From Prosthecodimorpha hirschii (GTDB lineage Bacteria; Pseudomonadota; Alphaproteobacteria; Rhizobiales; Ancalomicrobiaceae), in NCBI RefSeq assembly GCF_001305515.1, contig NZ_LJYW01000001.1, forward strand, positions 5,182,857 through 5,246,856: 64,000 nt of DNA, given 5' to 3'. A model generated the notes under the pieces. That model made no database searches. It had not been told where the DNA came from and saw only the letters and a program-made list of their open reading frames with translations. Positions 59,707 through 64,000 of the stretch are shown here, piece after piece. Within the stretch, counting starts at the first letter, position 1. Each line of letters begins with the position of its first letter. The position numbers and the translations under genes were made by a program.

Positions 59707-59768
59707 TCGACATAACATTTGTCGAAAGGATCCCAGCTGTCAAATGGTTTCGACAAGAATATTGTCGA
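59707..59768. promoter_or_regulatory. Two palindromic operators in a divergent promoter
   Basis: Site 1 is TCGACA-N7-TGTCGA at 59707-59725. Site 2 is TCGACA-N7-TGTCGA at 59750-59768, extendable to 8-bp arms TTCGACAA/TTGTCGAA. The centres are 43 bases apart, about four helix turns. A minus-strand TTGACA (-35 type) lies between them (59738-59743). Likely binding sites for the MerR-like protein or another regulator. Confidence 0.7.
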
Positions 59769-59863
59769 ATGAATGTCGCCGATCGCGCGCGCCCTTGCCA
59801 GCGCGGTGGATTCCTGATCGATGGAGGCAGGGACGAACGGCTTCGATCGAGGGAGAACGCAGG

Positions 59864-60568
59864 ATGACGACCGGCAAGGTGGCGCTGATCACGGCGGGCG
59901 GCAGCGGCATGGGCGCGGCGGCGGCGCGGCGGCTGGCTGCGGACGGCTACCGGGTCGCGATCCTGTCGTCTTCGGGCAAGGGCGAGGCGCTTGCGGCCGA
60001 ACTCGGCGGCATCGGCGTGACCGGGTCGAACCAATCCAACGACGACCTGAAGCGGCTGGTCGACGCCGCCATGGCGGCGTGGGGCCGGATCGACGCGCTT
60101 GTCAACAGCGCCGGCCACGGGCCGCGCGGACCGGTGCTGGAGATCAGCGACGCCGACTGGCATCGCGGCATGGACGTCTACCTGATGAACGTCATTCGCC
60201 CGGTGCGGCTGGTGGTGCCGATCATGCAGGCGCAGAAGGCCGGCGCCATCGTCAACATCTCGACCGCCTGGGCATTCGAACCGTCGTCGATGTTCCCCAC
60301 CTCGGCGGTGTTCCGCGCCGGCCTCGCCGCCTACACCAAGCTGGTCGCCGACAGCTATGCGGCCGACAACATCCGCATCAACAACGTCCTGCCCGGTTGG
60401 ATCGACAGCCTGCCGGCGACCGAGGAGCGTCGCGCCGCCGTGCCGATGCGGCGCTACGGCACCAGCGACGAGATCGCCGCCACGGTGGCGTTCCTGCTGT
60501 CCGACGGCGGTGGCTACATCACGGGTCAGAATCTGAAGGTCGACGGCGGTTTGATGCGCTCGCTCTGA
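59864..60568 (+). CDS. SDR-family protein without the usual Tyr-xxx-Lys
   Basis: 234 residues from ATG 59864 with GGAGAAC and AGGA upstream. Cofactor loop TAGGSGMGAAAA, NSAGHGPRG, a NISTAW strand and ITGQNLKVDGG are present. At the place of the catalytic Tyr-xxx-Lys the protein reads SAVFRAGL, so Tyr is Ser and Lys is Arg. Either it belongs to a divergent SDR subgroup with another mechanism, or it only binds the cofactor. Divergent from the MerR-like/VIT-VWA operon with shared operators. Confidence 0.85.
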   Translation: MTTGKVALITAGGSGMGAAAARRLAADGYRVAILSSSGKGEALAAELGGIGVTGSNQSNDDLKRLVDAAMAAWGRIDALVNSAGHGPRGPVLEISDADWHRGMDVYLMNVIRPVRLVVPIMQAQKAGAIVNISTAWAFEPSSMFPTSAVFRAGLAAYTKLVADSYAADNIRINNVLPGWIDSLPATEERRAAVPMRRYGTSDEIAATVAFLLSDGGGYITGQNLKVDGGLMRSL

Positions 60569-60619
60569 CGTCGGCGGCTCCGGTCAATCAATCAATGGTA
60601 GCAAATTCGCGTCATGCAA

Positions 60620-60642
60620 ACATTCAATGTCAAGTTGAATGT
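60620..60642. promoter_or_regulatory. Inverted repeat in an AT-rich intergenic region
   Basis: ACATTCAA-tgtcaag-TTGAATGT, perfect 8-bp arms, about 50 bases after the SDR gene and 165 bases before the GAF gene. The surrounding 150 bases are unusually AT-rich. Possible operator of the GAF gene. Confidence 0.4.
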
Positions 60643-60805
60643 ACGCGAACGATCGTCAAGTACAACCTTTGGCCATTGCCAGACTTCGCGCTTTGATTGC
60701 ATCAATATTCTGCATATGTATCTCTATACTTGAATCGATCGTCTTCTAAAACGATTTGTTAGTTCCTTTGGGCCAGGATGCTCCTCCAACTGGAGCTTTC
60801 CCACG

Positions 60806-61318
60806 GTGCATCCGGTCCCGATCAATGAAGCCGAGCGTTTGGAGATCGTCCGCGATCTCGGGCTCGTTGCTCGCAACTCCGCACCGGCCCTGCAGGCCAT
60901 CTGCAGACGGGCGCTGCGAGATTTCAAGGTTTCGACGGTCCTCATCACACTGGTTGAGGAGAACGAGGTCGTCGAACTCGCCATGGCTGGCCGGGACTTG
61001 CCGATGCTGCCGCGCCAGCAGGCCTTTTGTAGCCATGTGATCGTCGAGGACTCCGCCCTGGTCGTCGCCGACCTACGATCGGATGCCCGATTTGCGCGCA
61101 ACATCCTGGTCTGCGGTCACGGCCTGCGCTCGATCGCCGCCGCGCCGATCCGCCATAACGGCCAGCACGCGATCGGCGCCTTCTGCCTGCTCGACACCGT
61201 GCCGCGCGATTTCACCCGGCGCGAGGTGTCCTACCTGCAGCGCCTCGCGGAGCGGGCCGCGACGGAAATCTGGTTCTGCGACGCCGTGAACCGCCCGAAT
61301 CTGGTCCTGATCGATTAG
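60806..61318 (+). CDS. GAF domain protein
   Basis: 170 residues, GTG start at 60806 (no good ATG in frame). It is almost wholly one GAF domain: ALQAICRRALRDFKVSTVLITLV, QQAFCSHVIVED, LVVADLRSDARFARN, IRHNGQHAIGAFCLLD and a final helix. No output domain, so it may signal through a partner or bind a small ligand. Single gene. Confidence 0.82.
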   Translation: MHPVPINEAERLEIVRDLGLVARNSAPALQAICRRALRDFKVSTVLITLVEENEVVELAMAGRDLPMLPRQQAFCSHVIVEDSALVVADLRSDARFARNILVCGHGLRSIAAAPIRHNGQHAIGAFCLLDTVPRDFTRREVSYLQRLAERAATEIWFCDAVNRPNLVLID

Positions 61319-61566
61319 CGGTTCGATCGGACCCGATGCTTTCCGGACATCGCGCGAACTGGAACCGCCGCGCCTTCGATCGCCGCTGCCCTGACGGCAC
61401 GCCGCGGGATCGCGCGTCGGCGGCCCGGCCCGGGATGGGCCGGTGTCGGGCTCGACAAAGGCCGCCGCGTCGCCGCAATCTCTTCCCATATGATGGGCCG
61501 GATCGGCTTAGGACTGCCGCCCTTCGGCGGCGGCGGCCGGTCGGCGAAAGGGTACGGCGGCACGGC

Positions 61567-62697
61567 ATGGGTTGGGCGGTTCTGCACCGGGTCCGGAGGC
61601 TCTGGACCGTCCTCGTCATGGTTTCGGTGCTGGCGGGGCTGTGGCAGGCCGGGCGCGTGGTGCTGCCGGCCGCGCATGTCGCCTGGACCTGGTGGGCGGC
61701 CTCCGAGGATCCCGCCGCGCTCGCACGCCTCGAACTGGCCGAACGGGTCAGCGAGGCGCGGATCGGCCAGGAGATCGACGCGGCCGTGGCGCAGCGCGAT
61801 CTCGACCTTGCGCAGAGCTTCCTGGCCCTGGCCGAGGCCGAGCGTGTGCCGGTCGCCCCGGCGCGCAAGGCCGCCGTCAAGGCGCTCGAGGATGGGCAGA
61901 CCTGGGAAAGCACCAAGGCCTTCGCGCGCGGCGCCTTCATCGGCGACGGCGAGGGGCTGTCCGGCATGGCCGGGGCCTTCACGGCCGATGTGGTCGGCAT
62001 CGGCGACGTGCGCGATCTCGTTCGCGAGGGCTGGCATGCCGCCCGCGGCGAGGCCGTCGACGAAATCCTGGTCGGGCTCTCGGCCGTCGGCCTCGCGGTG
62101 ACCGGCGCCACCGGGGCCATGGCCGGCACGCCGGCGCCGGTCCGGGCCGGGCTGACGCTGGTCAAGACCGCCCGCAAGGCCGGAAGGCTGTCGGCGCCGC
62201 TCGCCGCATCGGTCGGCGGGCTTTTGCGCACCGCGGTCGACATGCCGGGATTGAAGCGGGCCCTGGCCTCGGTCGGCAAGTTCGAACTGTCCGAGGCGCG
62301 CTCCGCCGCCCTGGCCGCGGTGCGCACCGAGCGTCTCGCGCCGCTGGCCGCCATGGGCGAGGACGCCGCCAAGCTCTATCGCCGCGCCGGCTACCGCGCC
62401 GTCGACGATGTGCTCGCCTCGGCGCGGTCCGGCCCCGAGATCGCGCGCTTCGCCCGCCTGTCCGAGGTCTACGGGACCGGAACCCGGGCGGTCATGAAAC
62501 TGTGCGGGCGCGGCGCCATCCTGCTCTCCAAGAGCCTCGCCCACATCTTCGGCTGGCTGTTCGCCGCGCTCGGCTGGGTCTGGTCGGTGGCGAGCGCGGC
62601 GGCGGCCTTCGGGCGCTGGCTGGCGCGCGTGACGCCGCCGCGACGCCGTCGGCGCGTGCCGGTCGAAGCCTGCGGCGCCGAGCCGGCCCTTCCATGA
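61567..62697 (+). CDS. Membrane protein of unknown function
   Basis: 376 residues from ATG 61567. One N-terminal helix (about 12-38), two glycine-rich hydrophobic stretches in the middle (about 140-205: AGAFTADVVGIGDV and VGLAVTGATGAMAG) and two helices near the C-terminus (about 320-355), ending in an arginine-rich tail. The central part looks like soluble helices with a hydrophobic hairpin. It overlaps the DUF1636 gene by 4 bases. No known domain. Confidence 0.7.
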   Translation: MGWAVLHRVRRLWTVLVMVSVLAGLWQAGRVVLPAAHVAWTWWAASEDPAALARLELAERVSEARIGQEIDAAVAQRDLDLAQSFLALAEAERVPVAPARKAAVKALEDGQTWESTKAFARGAFIGDGEGLSGMAGAFTADVVGIGDVRDLVREGWHAARGEAVDEILVGLSAVGLAVTGATGAMAGTPAPVRAGLTLVKTARKAGRLSAPLAASVGGLLRTAVDMPGLKRALASVGKFELSEARSAALAAVRTERLAPLAAMGEDAAKLYRRAGYRAVDDVLASARSGPEIARFARLSEVYGTGTRAVMKLCGRGAILLSKSLAHIFGWLFAALGWVWSVASAAAAFGRWLARVTPPRRRRRVPVEACGAEPALP

Positions 62698-63026
62698 CGG
62701 CGCGCCTGATCGTCTGCGTCACCTGCGACCGCATGGCCGATCCCGTTCCGCCGAAGACGCGGGGCGCGGCGCTCGCCGAGGCGGTGGAGGCCCGCGCCGC
62801 GGCTCGGGGCGAGGCCCTGGCGGTCACCCGCGTCGATTGTCTCGACGGCTGTCCGCGGCCCTGCAACGCGGCCCTCAAGGCGCGCGGCAAGCCGTTGCGG
62901 CGCTTCTCCAATCTCTCTCCCGCCATGGTCGACGCCCTGATCGATGCCGCACGCGCCTACGCGGCCGATCGCGACGGACGCTTGCCGCCGGACCTGGCCG
63001 CGCGGCTCGGGCCGCATGCCCGCTGA
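62694..63026 (+). CDS. DUF1636 family protein
   Basis: 110 residues from ATG 62694, overlapping the upstream stop (ATGA). Family pattern CVTCDR near the N-terminus and DCLDGCPRPCNAAL in the middle, giving a thioredoxin-like [2Fe-2S]-ferredoxin layout with four or more cysteines. Members are often near cobalamin or metal genes; none is seen here. Confidence 0.85.
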   Translation: MTARLIVCVTCDRMADPVPPKTRGAALAEAVEARAAARGEALAVTRVDCLDGCPRPCNAALKARGKPLRRFSNLSPAMVDALIDAARAYAADRDGRLPPDLAARLGPHAR

Positions 63027-63136
63027 CGGCCGTTCCGGCGGGCGCTGGGGAATTTGGGCAAAGTGTCTCGCGCGGTCATCGGAGGAATTGTATACGAGTG
63101 GCAGGCCATGGCATGCGGATTGCTAAACCGCAGAGC

Positions 63137-63159
63137 CCGCGCCGATCGGATCGGCGCGG
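63137..63159 (+). promoter_or_regulatory. Stable hairpin in the leader of the amidase gene
   Basis: CCGCGCCGAT-cgg-ATCGGCGCGG, perfect 10-bp arms, 50 bases before the ATG at 63210. Either a terminator of the DUF1636 gene (no T run) or a leader structure. Confidence 0.35.
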
Positions 63160-63209
63160 CCGAGGCGCGGTTCCGTCCCGGAGGGACGCCGCACAGGGAG
63201 ACAGAATGA

Positions 63210-64000
63210 ATGCCGAAGGCCGTGCCTGCCAGTTTCGATATCGCGTCGCTCGCGACGGCCTATGCGGAAGGGCTTGACCCGAACGATCTCGTCGCCGCCG
63301 TCGAGGCGCGCATCGCCGCGCACAATGATCCGGCCCTGTTCCTGGCGCGGCCGACCGGCGAGGCGCTGGCGGCCCGGGCGGCGGCCTTGGCGGCGATCCC
63401 GGCGGCGGCGCGGGCGGGGCTGCCGCTCTTCGGCATCCCCTTCGTGGTCAAGGACAATATCGATGTCGCGGGGCTGCCGACCACGGCCGCCTGTCCGGAC
63501 TTCGCCTATCTGCCGCAGGCTTCGGCGACGGTCGTCGCCCGGCTGGAGGCGGCCGGTGCGATCATGCTCGGCAAGGTCAACCTCGACCAGTTCGCGACCG
63601 GCCTCGTCGGCGTCCGCTCGCCCTACGGCGTGCCGCGCAACGCCTTCGATCCGGTCCTCATCCCGGGCGGCTCGTCATCCGGCTCGGCGACCGCGGTCTC
63701 CGCCGGCATCGCGTCCTTCTCGCTCGGCACCGATACGGCCGGGTCCGGCCGCGTGCCGGCCGGCCTCAACAATCTGGTCGGCCTGAAGCCGACGCCGGGC
63801 CTGACCTCGACCCACGGCGTCGTGCCGGCCTGCCGGTCGCTCGACTGCGTCTCGATCTTCGGCCTCACCGTCGACGATGCCTGGGCGGTCCTGTCGGTGA
63901 TGGGCGGCTATGATCCGGCCGACGCCTTCTCGCGGCCGATCCCGATCGGGACGCCCGGCGCGGTGCCGGCGCGGGTGCGGATCGGCATTCCCGGCACGGC
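63210..64000 (+). CDS. Amidase signature protein, probable allophanate hydrolase (AtzF-like), C-terminus beyond window
   Basis: Partial: 263 residues visible from ATG 63210 (GGGAGAC upstream). Triad Lys81 (PFVVKDNID), Ser155 (GGSSSGS) and Ser179 (TDTAGSGR). The sequence around it (GLPTTAACPDFAY, DQFATGLVGVRSPYG, PGGSSSGSATAVSAG) is that of allophanate hydrolases, which split allophanate to ammonia and carbon dioxide in urea or triazine breakdown. A second domain and a urea carboxylase gene would be expected further right. Confidence 0.88.
   Translation, partial: MPKAVPASFDIASLATAYAEGLDPNDLVAAVEARIAAHNDPALFLARPTGEALAARAAALAAIPAAARAGLPLFGIPFVVKDNIDVAGLPTTAACPDFAYLPQASATVVARLEAAGAIMLGKVNLDQFATGLVGVRSPYGVPRNAFDPVLIPGGSSSGSATAVSAGIASFSLGTDTAGSGRVPAGLNNLVGLKPTPGLTSTHGVVPACRSLDCVSIFGLTVDDAWAVLSVMGGYDPADAFSRPIPIGTPGAVPARVRIGIPGT

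Noticed and set aside
59337-59756. Longer version of the MerR-like protein from ATG 59756
   Set aside because: The extra 21 residues would cover the -35 box and parts of both operators; the GTG at 59693 has a proper ribosome site and the conserved domain start.

Overview
The window is very GC-rich, densely coded chromosomal DNA. It looks like a member of the Alphaproteobacteria, order Hyphomicrobiales (Rhizobiales). The main reasons are the block murA / DUF2948 / hisD / UPF0262 / low-molecular-weight phosphatase, a small basic ORF just upstream of murA, and a BTLCP-type cysteine peptidase. The genus cannot be named from sequence alone. I see no phage, transposase, CRISPR array or replication origin.

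Layout. 1-5114: two tandem minus-strand genes for secreted proteins made of a PGBD-like domain, WD40 repeats and (in the complete copy) a caspase-like domain; the left copy runs off the window. 5370-11010: minus-strand housekeeping block (phosphatase, UPF0262, hisD, DUF2948, a small Tyr/Val-repeat secreted protein, murA, a 71-aa ORF) headed by a CesT-type type III secretion chaperone gene. 11291-18397: an effector island with chaperone plus a 660-aa kinase-motif effector (+), a glycosyltransferase (+), and a chaperone plus a 916-aa SopB/IpgD-like inositol phosphate phosphatase (-). 18906-25444: a secreted protein, two identical tRNA-Thr(GGU) genes flanking a copper-radical oxidase, a Uup-type ABC-F ATPase and a GFA-family protein. 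25692-44877: surface sugar genes on the plus strand (gmd, a WcaI-like glycosyltransferase, an AGE-family epimerase, a UDP-glucuronate decarboxylase, fcl). These are interrupted by an eight-gene minus-strand uptake and catabolic operon (binding-protein ABC importer, polysaccharide-deacetylase-like hydrolase, two SDRs, amidase) with a divergent MarR regulator, and by a two-subunit molybdenum hydroxylase. 44966-49810: a GGDEF-EAL signalling protein and two small membrane proteins. 50124-55263: a third chaperone-effector pair whose effector has 1554 residues. 55288-64000: a GtrA protein, a BTLCP peptidase, a VIT-VWA protein with a MerR-like regulator divergent from an SDR, a GAF protein, a membrane protein, a DUF1636 protein and the start of an AtzF-like amidase.

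How it fits together. Four CesT-like chaperones and three large adjacent proteins suggest this organism carries a type III secretion system, encoded elsewhere, that delivers effectors into eukaryotic cells. One candidate carries the SopB CX5R phosphatase motif, one carries a kinase-like GDRD...IDPG motif, and the largest has a helical body and a glycine-rich, probably beta-rich C-terminal part. This dispersed effector set is the most interesting content. The fucose and xylose nucleotide-sugar genes and the GGDEF-EAL protein would fit surface polysaccharide and a host- or surface-associated life, but that link is inference.
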